Assembly (NCBI GenBank): GCA_964030785.1 | Contig: OZ034969.1 | Coordinates: 73,178,762 to 73,242,761, forward strand | Length of the DNA stretch: 64,000 nucleotides | Direction of reading: 5' to 3' | Source: Siderastrea siderea | Lineage: Eukaryota; Cnidaria; Anthozoa; Scleractinia; Rhizangiidae | In this document: piece by piece, positions 21,507 to 34,048 of the stretch | Layout of the letters: each line of letters begins with the position of its first letter | Position numbering within the stretch: the stretch's first letter is position 1 | Notes under the pieces: model-generated | Told to the model about the DNA's origin: nothing | Seen by the model: the letters and a program-made list of their open reading frames with translations, nothing else | The model's database searches: none | Program-made: the position numbers and the translations under genes

Positions 21507-24500
21507 GTAAGCAGTCTTAAGTGATTAATTTTTGATTTGTGCTTTCATCAAAGGTGTGAATCCCTAGAGCATGAACAAATATGAACCCGCAAGGCTTCAT
21601 AGGCAGCATGGCGTCTCATGGTAATGTGCAATCGCCTAAAAAAAAACCTCAGTGCAAGCAAATCTACAATATTTTCCGCTTGAAGACTGTAGGGTTTCGA
21701 TAATGCTTGCTTGTGCGCATTCGTGGAATCGCTTAAGTGCGAAAATTCGACCGAACGACAGTTAATCATCGCCACGAAAGATGCTAAGCTAGTTTTACCC
21801 CACGCAAGGCATAAATTTACTCGATACGTGTTTTGCCTTGCTTGAAAACAGCACCATTCAAGAGACGATCTCGATATAATTGACAAAGCTCTAATCGTTC
21901 ACAATTGTCACGGTTGTTGCAAATTAAGCGAGCGAAGAAGACATTTCATTGTAAGCAAGCGCGCCAATGATTTTGTTGCCCCTTGTGCAAGCTTTTTTCG
22001 CTGTATTCACAAGCATATTGCCATTTTTTGTCCATCTTAAGTTTTGTTTCACGCGATACAACCCTGATTGTGTCTTAATTACGTCTAGAAGTATGTTAAA
22101 GAATCTTTTTTTGTGAAGCCGAGTTCTTTAAGCGCTCTTATTGTAATGATTGTGTTTATCACTGCCCGCCAATATACCGATCTACAATTTCATGCAAATT
22201 GAGAAGTGGCGCGATGTTATTTCATCATTCCTTGTCTTAAGCGCATTTTTGCGAAGAAAGTTCCTAGACTTTGTGGCTCAGAGGGCAGTACAACAGCCCT
22301 CTGTAGTTATTCTCACGAAGCTGGTCGACGCCAGTAAAACTGTGAAATGTTTGTGGCCACTTTATAATATCTTCAGCATTGTTATCATCAAATTCGCTCT
22401 ATTCACACTCGGGTATTCTTTCTCAAACCAGGCTGGTTTGTTTAATTTCTTGCCTTCCTCCAGAACATAATCTTCTCTCATTCAAGATCAAATAAGAATA
22501 TGTGAATTTTGTGTTAAACTGATTGTTTTAGGCACGATATTTATGTCACAAGGAAAGGAACTTGCCAGACCAACTGTCAAGTTTATGTATTGACTTCCTT
22601 TTGTGTGTAAAGTACCCGCAGTTCTTTGTTGAACAAAAGAAAATTGATGTTTTGCCTCTAAGAACAGATCTTTTTGCCTTTTAAAAGTCTTTTACACTCT
22701 TGTTGTACGGTGACTCTAATAATTCTGAAAGAAGAAACAAATACGCCAGCTCGTCGAGAGCATTTGGTGTAGTTGATAACGCCATGGCAGACAGATATTT
22801 TCCCAAATGGAAACGACACTTTTCGTAAAACTTATAGACGTCGAAAGCACAGAATATAGCTGTAAAATCTTAAAAGTCAGTAATTCGCTGGACTGATAAA
22901 TATATTAATATTCTTTCTGATGAACTGGAACATATAAACGTAAATCTTTGTGATAATCTGTTCTTGCCATCGATCTGGGTTATCCATCACAAAAGAAAAA
23001 CTTCATTATGCGTTGCGAATGAACTAGAAATCGGAACCTTGGGAAAACGTATATGTTAGAGTTCACTCGTATTTGCTTTTAGCACGATCTCAAGCGCATT
23101 ATGGATTAATCACTACGTTTTCTAAGCAAACATGGATTTGTATGGTGTCTTTCCGAAGGTGACGAAGTTGTTTTTAGTTTTTACTTCAAATCACGCTTTT
23201 TGTCGTATTGGGTAAAATTAAAAAACCTATCAGATTCTACTAGTAGTCATTCTAATTAGTGTTTTCTCTGTAAGTTTGAGTGTCGTTTTGAATTTATTTA
23301 AATGTACTGTGTCCTTTGTTCGTGTACATTTGCCACACATGTTGAGGACTGAGTACTTTATTGTTGATTGCTTGAAAAGTACGTTCTTGGTCAATAGCTC
23401 TTGCCTTTGACTGGCCCCACCGAACCTACAAAATTTCAATTTCACATAATAATCAGATGCAAAAAAGGGCTCTGGGGAAATAAATATCTGCACTGCTCAG
23501 TGACTTTCAACACCAGTAGTTTTTTTAGAATTTCATTCTTTGACTCAAGGTGTGATTATAGACATATTTACCTATTTACTTCTGGATCTGTTTTATGTTT
23601 AAACTGCATTCTGAAGTAAAAAGCGCAATTAATTTTTACTCCAGACTAATTTCCTAAATTTTCAGTTTAATTTTCTGTATACATGGTGCGACCTGACAAG
23701 ATTCTGTGTTAATTTGTTCTTTTAAAGTAAAATCAATTGTCTAAACCGTTATGTTTTCTTTCACATATTTATTAGTGCATGAAAAATCAAAACCACAGAA
23801 AATAATGTTTTAAGATTGCAACATATACTAATGTTTGTTTTGTTCAGTCTGTTAAAAACCATACCATGACTTTTCAACTTCAGACCAGTTTAAATCCTGT
23901 CTGTTTCAAGGAAAAAAGGGCATTTTGGTTATCTTTTCATGGCCCAGGAAATTATTGTTTTTATCATACTTAATCAAGATAGCACAAAGATACACTGTTT
24001 TAATCAATTATAATGCCTTCATTCCCAATTTTTTGCTGGTACTCCATGTGTCTCTCACACTTTATTGTTCTGTTATACAATGCATGGCATCAGCTTTTAT
24101 TTTGGGAGGTTCAATACAATCAAGACAACAAAACTGTACAGATTTGCTGTGAGACAGCTGCTGGCTAATTAAAGTTGTGTAACTGCATTTTCTTCAAAAG
24201 CCGAAAGTCATTATTTGTTCTTAAAATGAGGTTTTTATTCTGTAAATATTCGTGAAAGTTTGTCCATTTGAAATTTAATACGTGATCCTTCTTTGGGCTT
24301 CCTCTACCAATATTTGGGAAGAAATACCAATTTGGCAGACAAAAGACTGCACTTTGGTGTTATCAAGATAAAATATTACCACTTGTTATCAGAAAGGATG
24401 TCTCTTCCTTTACCTCCCTGATTGTTAAGACAAACTAATTGACTGAACTCTTGTGATCTCAAGTAACTCTTATACTGAAGTACATTAACACATAAGATCA

Positions 24501-27500
24501 CATTTTCACTTTAAAGAATTTGAGAAATTAACCACTCTAGATGATTGGTATGATGTGGTCTAATCTTCTTTTGTTAAGATACTCAAAATTTAGTATTTCA
24601 TCCCTTAGATTAACAGTGCTACACCAAAGTACTGATCATTTGAATGGTTGCTTTGGATTTCATTCACAGACTCAAAAATAGAAAAGTCTTACAGTGTATT
24701 CAGTAGCTTTCATCTACATCCACAGAATCAAACGTTACATGTATAGTCAATTTAGTCACTTTATTCACAGGGAAAAAGTAATAGCCAACCATTATGGCAT
24801 AATTAACAGGACAACAACATTCTCATTGATACATGACAGAAGCTTTTATTTTAACCCTTTTGAATTCATACTTAGTCAAAACTTGTCAAGCAGGTTCACT
24901 TGTTTTGGTTTCATACAAGAATCTTGGCAGCTAAGCACATATAATTCCGTGACTGAATTTGACTCTAAGATGGCAGGGGTGGAAGATAGAGTTATCTACA
25001 TCACCTGTGACAAGCTTACTGGTACAATAATACAAGCTTGAAATAGCCATGAACCAATATATTATGAACCCCCCACAGCAACTGTTGTTGTTATTTTTTT
25101 GAATGTTTCTCACTGATAAAGTCTTTGAACAGTTATCAAGGCCACCTGTGAAAAACTGGACCTGATTATGTTAGGAAAAAAATAATGTGGTGTAAAAATT
25201 AGACTTCACATGTAGTCTGCAAATAGCACTGTTGAAAATGTTTGAATTGTGGAGTAGCTTATGAACTTGGATTAGAATTGCAAGGACCTTGATATTGTTT
25301 AACCATTTAATTTTATGCACAGCAAGTGCAGATCTAAAAATGCCCATTTGAAAGTTTGGTCTTCATTTGCCATGAAAAATGAAAATGAAACACTGGCACC
25401 ATTGTTGTTTTAGAAGTATTACATGTACATGTACCTTCGATTTAGACAAATTAGGGTTGTATTGCCAGTACAAAGCATGCAACTTATCTAGTCTCAAACT
25501 ATCAGATTATGGAGGACGCATGTACTTTGGTTGTTAGCAGCAGTTATTTTAGAAGTATAACAGTCATCTTGGTTAAATGAGAGTGCATTGTAGTGCCAAT
25601 ACAAAGCATGCAACATGCTGTATATCTAGCTATCAAACTATCAGATTATGGAGCACGCGTGTACTTTGGTTGTTAGGAGCAGTTAGAAGTATAACAGTCA
25701 GCTTGGATAAATTAGAGTTGTAGTGCCAATACAAAGCATGCAACTTATCGAGTCTATCAAACTATCAGATTATGGAGCAGGCCTGTACCTTGGTTGTTAC
25801 TACAAGACAAACCACATAAATAATTGAAAAGTTTTCCTTTGTTATGTGAATTAAACAACAGTGGATGTCCAAGTTGGTCTTCACAAGAGCTGCTGGTTGT
25901 GACAATATCTTTTGGACATTTTTGGTATAGGGTATTCAGTGTATTTGTTATAATGCTTAGCTTAGTAGCTAAGACTTCCCTGGTCCATGTTTGCAGTTAC
26001 TAAAAAGATCAATTTGGATTGGAACAGGCCTGTTCTCAATAGACTTGTTTTCTAGGGCAACAGAACAATTTTTGCTTCATTCTCTGAATTTTACTTTGGA
26101 GTCAAACTATGAGATGGTAGTAATGGAACATTTGATTCTCAATATTAAACAAGTGATTATTTCTGTTGGAAAATATGGAGTGATGTAATGATACTAGTAA
26201 TGTAGTTGTTTGTTCGAAGAAGAACGGCCCCTTTTGTAATCCCAATGGGTCCTCAATCTTTCACTAAAAAAATGCTTGTGGAATTTAAAGTAAAGGAATG
26301 CAAAAGTTCTGAAGTGGAAGCTATAGCATTCCACATACTTCAAAAGTAATGTTAGGCTTTCTTACAGGAGATAGTGTTCTTTGATTGTAAATGCTTGTCA
26401 ATGAAGAATTGATGAGCCTCGTCTTTTAGCATCTTGTGGTGCCTAAAAATGACAGATGTATGATTTGTATTCACAAAATAATGAAATTAATCAACACAGG
26501 TAAACAAAGGCTAACCGTCAGATTAAGTTGTTTTCTTTTTATTATTTTGAGGCTGTTGCATATGGGGGTGGGGGAAGGGTTTAAACAAATGTGATGCAGG
26601 TAATTGCCCTCGTCTTGAACTCAGGATAAAGACATGCCTGCATTAAATGAGGAAAATACAGAATGAACAGTGTAAATTAATTGCAAATTTAATTTTATTA
26701 CACAACCACGTTTTGTACTTCCACTACTGTATTGCCTACATGTAATACTGACTTAGTTCTTAACATTCTTTTATCCTTGTGTGAGGCCTTTGTAGTATTG
26801 TTTAGTTTACAAATTCTAATAAAAGAACTAATATGTAAGCTACTAATTGACTATTAGTAGTCGTTGAAGTGGTTAACAAGCCTTTTATGAGCTTCTACAT
26901 TGTACCATTGTGATATCAATTCAAGTGCTTTAATGAGTCACTTGGGGTCTTACCTACATGCCGATATGTTACATGCAGGCAGAATGTGTATGTAGTGAAT
27001 ACACTAGCTGCTTTATGTGGCTTGTAAATATGATTAAGGCAAGGTTAAACTCGAGCCGGGTTGAGGGGCGTGGTGATGTAGTGGTTAGCACGTTGGACTA
27101 CAGATCTGAAGATCGGTGGTTTGAAGCCCAGTCCCTGGCATTGTGTTATACAATACAATACAATAAGTTTATTCAAGATGTAGAGAAAAAATAAATAATT
27201 TACATCTTGAAAAGGAAACATGAGGTTAACCCTATAAAGTTCTGTTAAATAAAAAGTAAAAATAAAAAAATTGAATGTATGTACATATAGAAGCTCTTAG
27301 TGTTGTTTCCTTACTAGACAAGAAACTTTACCCCACATTATCTCTCTCCACCCAGGTGTATAAATGGGTACCAGCGACATACTGCTGGGGGTAACCCTGC
27401 GATGGACTAGCATCCCATCCATGGGGGGGGGGGTGGGGGGGGAGGGAATAGCAATACTTTCAGTTGCTTCATGCTACAGAAACCAGGATAAGCTCCGGCC

Positions 27501-30500
27501 ATGTGGGCCTCCTTGGCTCGTGTGCGACTTTACCTAAACTTGAGCCAAACCAGCCAGCGGCTTAGCCCCATCGTTGCACATGTTCTGTGGAGTGGTCCCT
27601 GGGGCTTTGCATGGATGTAAAGAGGCATAGCGTTACTTCTGCATTTGCACTTTTAGCTGATCTTTGTGGATCAATTTAGCTGGTTGCCATTATCTGTCGT
27701 CACACAGGATGCTTTCGACATTGCTGATCCTAGCAGTATACAGTACATGTGTCACAGTGAACCTTGGAATACTGGTCACTGGTTAGAATATTTGACTGCA
27801 GTACAGAAGATCATGGGTTTGATTTCTGTTGGGGACTCAGATGATATTTTTTCCACATTCTCCTGACATACTGGATACACTGTAGTACATCTTTCTTACT
27901 AATTTATTTGTTATTGTTCATAATCTGAGACTAAATTTTGTGCACCAATCATTGTTCTTCTTTCAGTAACTGAGAGTTTAAGATGCAGATGCAGTACCCA
28001 CAGTTGCCCTGGGGACCACATCAATGAGACATGTACAACAGAAGGTCAGTGCTACAAGAAAGTGGAGCAAGATGATGACGATGGTGTTGAGTACATTACG
28101 TATGGCTGTTTACCGCCTGAAGAGAAGACAAGAATGCAGTGCAATACGCCAGATCATGTTCATGCCAAACTGCTATCCATGGAGTGCTGCAAAAATGGTG
28201 ACATGTGCAATACATTGTTGGAACCTCAATTACCCACTACTGCCTCTTCAACCACAAGTAAGTCAAGCTTTAAGCAAGAGTCTATTTTTACAGTAGTGTT
28301 ATGAAATTCAAATGATTTAGTATGCAGTGACCAGTTATTTGGTTTGTTTTACTCAATCTCTTTGGTCTGATTCTGTCTGGTCAGCGACTTGATTTATTCC
28401 TACTGGTTTGCAAAGTCTATGGTGTCAGTGAGTGTTTGTAATAAGTAAGAAATTATGTTGTTGTACAGTTTATTAAGATGCCATATAATTCTACAAGATT
28501 TTGTCAGGCACCTCAGGACTAAATAAAATATACAGTAAAGGTCCAAAGGCTCAATCCTCTAAAAAAGAGCAATGAAATTTGACTCCTTTAGAAAATCTAG
28601 ATTTCAAACCATGTAAATATTCGTGGAAAAACCCTTAACAGTTTACATCTTGAAAGAAGCATTGCAAGCACCCAGAAAAACAATAAGGAATAAGTTAACA
28701 GATATCCTGTGACAAAGTGACTGATAAGATATAATAAGAGTGCCAGAGAGCTACTATATACATCTTAAACAACTGCCTGCTCTACAAGTACATATGAGAC
28801 TGTAAGGGCCAGTTTATCACAAAGCTTTTTTTGCTATCCAAAATTGGCAACCCCTTAACAAGAACCATCCCCCAAAGCAGCAAAATTATATTAACAGGTT
28901 GCTGAATCGAAAAATAACAAGGATTGTTACTTTTGAAACTTTGTGGTAGAACTAGAACTGCTTCTACTTCAACCCCTTCTTTGAAGTGTAAAGCATGCCT
29001 GGCATTGAACTGGAGTGAAAGTGAAACCAGTATCATAAAATCATCCACTAAGCTGCTTAGCTACTTTTCCTTGAGACCCTACAGGGACATTAGTACCAAT
29101 ATAGTGTGTACAATATCTGTTAAATTTGGAAAGGTACAGGAAAGGATACAGCATCAGTTGCTACATGTATCCATTTTTTTATACAAGGACCTCAAGCAAA
29201 TTTGCTTTACTGTTAGCATTTGGTACCGTGTTATATAAACACTTTATACACTTTCGAAGAATTAAGGGTTGTTACATGTATGTACAGTATCTAAATTTAA
29301 CAGCTGTACTTATGCAATTAACTGTCTCTCAGTCACTTCAGTACTGAAGTACTTACACTTCAAGTTAATTTAAGCTAAAAGAATTAAAATTTTTAGTACA
29401 ATATTTCACCCTGATGTTAGTCATGTAAGCTGCATTTTGTTTAAATGTTTTCACTGCATAGCTAAATTCAGTCACAGCCTTGACTCCAGGAAGACTTTTA
29501 TTGTTTATTTATAATGTTCTTTGATAATTCTAACAACCTTTTGGATAAATTTTGGTAGGATTGACATGACTGTGCATAAAATTGTAATAAAGTTGAACAT
29601 TAACAACTGCAATGTATGACCAATCCCAAACTTCACCACAAAAGTCTAGAAAGTCCTGAATACTGGTTGGTCATTTCATGACCCAAAAGTTATGTGATGT
29701 GCAGAGTGTTTATGAACAAGAAATTCAGTTACTGTCTTATACTAAAATGGCACTTCCCAGTGAGAATGACATGGAAAAAAAAATTAATTGTCAGGCCAAG
29801 AATGTTTCAAAAGTGCGCACTAGATCTATCTATTTTGCCAGATCACTATTCTTTACATCTTAAAATTTCAGCAAAAATAGTTGATCACATTTGTAATATC
29901 ATTACCAAGCACTGGGATCCTAGAGAGACTGAATGGCACTTGCATTAAAGTCAGTCATTAATGATTCTGTGATGGTTCAGTGTTGTTGCCACATTTGTCA
30001 AGTGAAGATTCAGTATTAAATCCATTATAACAAGCTTGAATAAGAATCCCATGATGAATCCCGATGATTCCATTTTAATGTCTGGCTTCTGTTTGAGTTC
30101 TGTGTTGTTTCTTTTTTGTTTTGTATAGTTAATCCTATTGAAGAGGAATCTGAAGATGCTGTGACTGAGCAGTATTCCATCCTGTTCATCAGTGCTGGCG
30201 TTTGTGTAGCAGTGTTTATCATCTTCCTTGCTGTGCTTTGTTTCCGGTGAGTAGTCTTCATTGCTCATTTCTTTGCTGTTTCGTCTTCTGTTATTCCTTT
30301 CCCTCACTCCTATCTCCACTCCTGCTTCTTTCACCTTTCTCCATCTATTTACTCAATTAGTAATATTGGTACATGTGGGACGTAAGATATCCATGACAAA
30401 TTGCCACCTGCTTCAATCTTTTGTTCAATCTTTTACATTGTACACTGATGAAGGAACTTGGCTCCGAAAACATTTTGTACAATTACCCGTTCTCATTCTA

Positions 30501-33500
30501 CTTCTAGCTTAAGAAAACCAATGCACAAATTACAATGTTCACTTATTTTCCATTTTTGAAATTGGGTAGCATGTTCAGGGTTGTCCCTGACAGCCGGCAT
30601 CCGGCAGAATTAACCGGCTACTTGGGTCATTTGTACCGGCTACTTTTGCGATATATACATATTTAAAGAGAAATTACTTGCTCCTTTACTGGCGCAGGTA
30701 TATGAAAATGAAACTTATTTCTTATTGTGGTTTATTGACTTAAAAATAATCTGGTTGGCACAGAGATACACGATGTTTTGTTCATTATGTGAGTTCTGGG
30801 AATTGCATGTAGAAAACTGCTGAAGGCATGAGTTTAATATACAAATAAAATTGAAAAGTTACGATTACTTTTGGGACTTCTGGAACTGACATAATTGGAA
30901 ATTTGTGCTCAGAATCAAGAAAAATTCCATTTCTGGGGACTTGAAATGTAAAAGTTTTCTGGGGGGCACGCCCCCAGACCCCCACTAGAAGGGGTCGCCT
31001 TTGGCGCTCAGTAATCACTATCCGGCTACTTAGAAATTTTTGCCAGCTACTCAAAAAGTTGGGGACAACCCGCATGTTGACTTTACTTTGGCTGTTATTT
31101 ATCTAGGTTTAGAGCATCACAAAGTAGAGTACCTTCAGCCTTTGATGTTGAGAAGTATGCCAGTCCATATATATCAACAGGAGAAACACTCAAAGATATG
31201 CTTGACCAGAGCTCTGGTAGTGGCTCAGGACTACCACTGCTGGTAAGACACACAAACAAAACACTCACAAATGTAAATAGCCTGAGAAAACAGCCGACGT
31301 TTCGCGAGGTCGCCACTTTGAGCCCTCGCAAAATGACGTCTGAGTAACGAGCGCAGAAGTTCCATACTAATGATGTGCACTTCCCAGGTCTTGGTAGTGC
31401 TTCTGATTGGTTGTGCCATGCGGGAATTTACTTTCAACCAATCAGAAAGACTACCAAGATCTGGGTAGTGCACGTCATCTGTATGGAATTTCTGCGCTCG
31501 TTACTCAGACGTTTTTTTGCGAGGGCTCAAAGTGGCGACCTCATGAAACGTCGGCTGTTTTCTCAGGCTAAAATGTAAAGTCACTCATATTTTTTTCTAA
31601 ACCCATTGCAAATGGATAAGCTTGGAAACTTGAGCTTAGAAGGTTGGTTGGTGCTGCACTGAATTCAAGGTAAAACAGGAAGGTGTCTGTGGCCAAGGTT
31701 TTAGCCAGAAAGGCACTTTGAAGAAATATGTGGAATTTTCCCTGAGTTTTTTAAAGATGTTATGCTTCAAGACTAGAGCGTCTGCTTTTCAATGTTTAGC
31801 TTGAAGCCAGTACATGGCAATCTTACACACAGGAACCACCCAGCAGCCACCATCAGGCACTGTCGCAAAGGAAGGGTTAGTGGAAAACATGCTCATCTAT
31901 GTAACTCTTTGCTTAACAAGATACATACCAGTACTTACAATGCCTGGACAGAGTTTGAGATGCGCAACAGCTAAATAATTCGAAAAGATCAGCTTGAATG
32001 AACTGCTAAACAACGCAACTCATGAAAAAGTCCTTCAGAGTCTCTTAGGCTGCTCCATAGGTCATGTCAGAGGACTGCATGGACTTGACATTACTTTGCC
32101 AATTAAAATAGAATTTAGCCACATCTGCAAGAGTATTTGTCATGCGTTTTTATCCTGGAAGATGTTAATTTATTTCTGAGTCTACTGGGCTCTAAGATCT
32201 TCCATAAATGAAATCTGTGTTTACTACTTTGCTGATTTTTGTTGTGTTTTCCAGGTACAGAGAACCATTGCCAAACAAGTGACACTTGTCAGGAGTGTTG
32301 GTAAAGGAAGATATGGTGAGGTTTGGCAGGCAAGGTGGCGAGGAGAGGATGTAGCAGTCAAAATTTTCCTTTCACACTGCGAATCCTCTTGGCAGAGGGA
32401 AACAGAGATATACCAAACAGTTTTACTGCGGCATGAAAGCATTCTTGGCTTTATAGCATCAGACATTATTGGGAGCAATCAAGTGACACAAATGTATCTC
32501 ATAACAGATTACCACCCATATGGTTCTCTTTATGATTTCTTACGATGTCACTGCCTTAACAAGAAGACAATGATCAAACTTGCATTGTCTGCAGCTGCAG
32601 GATTGACTCACCTTCATACTGAAATCCAAGGAACAAAAGGCAAGCCTCCTATTGCACATCGTGACATCAAGAGCAAAAACATCCTTGTGAAAGAGAACCT
32701 GACCTGCTGCATAGCAGATTTCGGCCTTGCTGTGAAATATTCTTCAGAAACTGAAGAAATTGACATCAAACCAGACACGAGAGTAGGAACTAAAAGGTAC
32801 ATGGCACCTGAAGTGTTAGACAATACACTGGATGCTAGGAACTTTGCTGCATTTAAGATGGCAGACATTTACTCGTTTGGACTGGTCTTGTGGGAGATTG
32901 CTAGAAGGTGTTTTTCTGACGGTAGGTATGACAGTATGTTTGTTGTTACATAACTACAGAGACTGACACTGGATTGAGGTCAGAATCCTCTTGAAATTTT
33001 GAGTGACTTTCTTTGTTATTTAATAAATACATGTATGAAAACTGAAATGTTGAACACTCATGAACTGGGGATGGCTGTGATAATGTTTGATGAATAATTG
33101 TATTGATGATGATGATGATGACGATGATGATGACGACATAGTTGTAGCAAATAGCAGAGAAATGCTTTCCACTTATTGTAGAAGCAGTGTCTCCGCTGCT
33201 TAGTGTGGTGCTTTAGAAAGAAGACAGTCACTTGCTTAGAGTCCTGCATGCCAGTGCCTCAAGTTGGCTAATAGAAGTGTTCTCTATCACCATTCGTGTG
33301 CAAGAAATGTCTGTCTGTAGATTTGTATCAGTTCTAATAATGCAACTTGTTTGTTTTTTTTTAGAAACTGGACTGTGTGAGGAGTATCAGGTGCCTTATT
33401 TTGATATGCTTCCTGGAGATCCCTCTTTCGATGAGGTCAAAAAAATTGTGTTGACAGAAAAGAGGCGGCCATCAGTACCAAATAGATGGTATAGAGATGA

Positions 33501-34048
33501 GGTGAGATTTCAGTCCTTACAGTTATGCTGTTCAAGACACTTTAAACATATGTAGAAACTTGATATTAAGTGGTTTAAGGTGGTGGTAAAACAGAAATGC
33601 TACTGCGATTAGTGGGGAGATAAGACTTGTCAAACTTGGAAAATGTTAGAGTGGACTGCTAAATGTATCAATCTCTCACAAACTCTGTTATTTTTGTTTC
33701 TTAAAGTCATCCTTGGATGTGAAAGGAACTGCAAAGTAGTGTCAAAATCATAACTGAACTTTTTTATTGAAATATTGTCTATGCTTTGAGACTGGACCCT
33801 CCCCTCAAAATGCTTAGGCCACTTAGACGCTCAATAAGGCAACTGATTACGACTTACTGATTTATCAACAGTGTCTTCAAACAATGGCCAAAGTGATGAC
33901 TGAATGTTGGGCACAGCACCCTGCTGCTCGTTTGACGGCATTGAGAGTCCAGAAAACAATGAACAAACTCAAGAAGTCTATGGATTTTATTGACCAACCG
34001 TATGAGGTAGATGATGACAGCCCTCGGACTAGTGTTACAACAGCATAG
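21437..34048 (+). CDS. BMPR1: BMP type I receptor serine/threonine kinase, complete 7-exon gene
   Basis: Exons 21437-21506, 27967-28257, 30129-30246, 31107-31242, 32255-32921, 33365-33501 and 33872-34048 join in frame through GT-AG introns into 531 residues. The product is a membrane receptor that binds BMP ligands with a type II receptor and phosphorylates receptor-SMADs. Order: signal peptide (1-24), cysteine-rich ectodomain (about 30-110), transmembrane helix (137-159), GS box SSGSGSGL (195-202), kinase (about 215-510). Visible kinase residues: glycine loop GKGRYG (221-226), K241, HRD (340-342) and DFG (360-362). The sequence is closest to BMPR1A/B (GS region, [12 protein letters not shown]), but the L45 loop (275-283, IIGSNQVT) differs from both vertebrate BMPR1 and ALK1/2, and DFG replaces the usual DLG. 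The family is certain; subfamily is inferred. Confidence 0.93.
21507..25424 (+). other. BMP receptor intron 1, first part
   Basis: AT-rich intronic sequence without recognised genes or clear transposons; short frames are unsupported. Confidence 0.5.
25425..25800. repeat. ~130-bp tandem repeat, three copies
   Basis: The marker CAAAGCATGCAAC recurs at 25471, 25602 and 25732, and each copy continues with CTATCAGATTATGGAG and TTGGTTGTTA. Spacing is 131 and 130 bases. It lies within intron 1 of the BMP receptor. Confidence 0.9.
27056..27545 (+). mobile_element. tRNA-derived SINE with nested LINE tail
   Basis: A tRNA-like head (about 27061-27140) has an A-box-like GATGTAGTGGTTAGCACG and a B-box-like GGTTTGAAGCC. 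The body (27345-27545) shares GGGTACCAGC, GGTAACC, GTTGCTTCATGCTA and GTGCGACTT-like segments with the copy at 34866. The two parts are separated by about 27160-27310, which begins with (ATACA)n and reads as the inverted 3' tail of another retroelement. A poly-G run sits at 27421-27443. Confidence 0.7.
27768..27860 (+). mobile_element. tRNA-like SINE head, degenerate
   Basis: CTGGTTAGAATATTTGACTG followed by GGGTTTGATTTC has the spacing of tRNA A and B boxes and resembles the head at 27061. It lies about 100 bases before exon 2 of the BMP receptor. Confidence 0.45.
27967..28257 (+). CDS. BMPR1: BMP receptor exon 2: ligand-binding ectodomain
   Basis: Starts after TTTCAG in phase 1 and ends phase 1 before GTAAG. 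It encodes 97 residues with a TGF-beta receptor cysteine pattern: RCRC and SC near the start, TC and QCY, GC, QC, then ECC followed by CN, the conserved end of the three-finger fold. NET gives a glycosylation site. A DDDD acidic run is unusual. Confidence 0.92.
28258..30128 (+). other. BMP receptor intron 2
   Basis: AT-rich intron with no recognised gene or clear repeat; open frames on either strand are short and unsupported. Confidence 0.5.
30129..30246 (+). CDS. BMPR1: BMP receptor exon 3: transmembrane helix
   Basis: Begins phase 1 after TGTATAG, ends phase 2 before GTGAGT. An acidic stretch (EEESEDA) is followed by about 23 hydrophobic residues and a basic stop-transfer residue. Confidence 0.9.
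30438..30482 (+). ncRNA. Hammerhead-like ribozyme motif
   Basis: UUGUACA and UGUACAA pair fully as stem I. Between them are CUGAUGA, a short stem GGA/UCC with a seven-base loop, GAA, AACAUU (a two-base-pair stem III) and U at the cleavage position. All core bases are present; one extra A sits before stem II. It lies in intron 3 of the BMP receptor. No coding remnant is adjacent. Confidence 0.5.
30577..31072. mobile_element. hAT-like non-autonomous element
   Basis: The ends read CAGGGTTGTCCC and GGGACAACCC as inverted repeats. GCATGTT flanks it on both sides (about 30570-30576 and 31073-31079), close to an 8-bp hAT duplication. The interior repeats CCGGCTACTT near both ends and has a GC-rich hairpin near 30960-31005. 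No transposase is seen. It lies in intron 3 of the BMP receptor. Confidence 0.65.
31107..31242 (+). CDS. BMPR1: BMP receptor exon 4: juxtamembrane and GS box
   Basis: Begins phase 2 after TTATCTAG, ends phase 0 before GTAAGA. It encodes [10 protein letters not shown] followed by SSGSGSGL, the glycine-serine box phosphorylated by type II receptors, which defines type I receptors. Confidence 0.93.
31278..31570. mobile_element. Foldback MITE with 9-bp target duplication
   Basis: Inverted arms of about 140 bases begin TAGCCTGAGAAAACAGCC and end with its complement. The direct repeat AAATGTAAA flanks it exactly (31269-31277 and 31571-31579). It sits 35 bases downstream of exon 4 of the BMP receptor. 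Non-coding and Mutator-like in style. Confidence 0.85.
31580..32254 (+). other. BMP receptor intron 4, remainder
   Basis: Nothing recognisable between the MITE and the TTTTCCAG acceptor of exon 5. Confidence 0.5.
32255..32921 (+). CDS. BMPR1: BMP receptor exon 5: main kinase exon
   Basis: Phase 0 start after TTTTCCAG, phase 1 end before GTAGGT. It carries the glycine loop, catalytic lysine (AVKIF), L45 loop, HRDIKSKN catalytic loop, DFG and [13 protein letters not shown] activation segment. These are intact, so the kinase should be active. Confidence 0.96.
33099..33140. repeat. (GAT)n microsatellite
   Basis: GATGATGATGACGATG-type repeat in intron 5 of the BMP receptor. Confidence 0.9.
33365..33501 (+). 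CDS. BMPR1: BMP receptor exon 6: kinase C-lobe
   Basis: Phase 1 start after TTTTTTTAG, phase 0 end before GTGAGA. It encodes [17 protein letters not shown] and RRPSVPNRW, matching the conserved type I receptor C-lobe. Confidence 0.93.
33872..34048 (+). CDS. BMPR1: BMP receptor exon 7: kinase end and tail
   Basis: Phase 0 start after ATCAACAG. It encodes [18 protein letters not shown], the end of the kinase fold, then an acidic, Ser/Thr-ending tail of about 25 residues that is longer than in vertebrate BMPR1. The stop is TAG at 34046-34048. Confidence 0.94.
   Translation, partial: CLQTMAKVMTECWAQHPAARLTALRVQKTMNKLKKSMDFIDQPYEVDDDSPRTSVTTA

Noticed and set aside
33099..33140. Coding poly-Asp or poly-His tract
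   Set aside because: It is a GAT microsatellite in an intron; the apparent poly-His frame is antisense.
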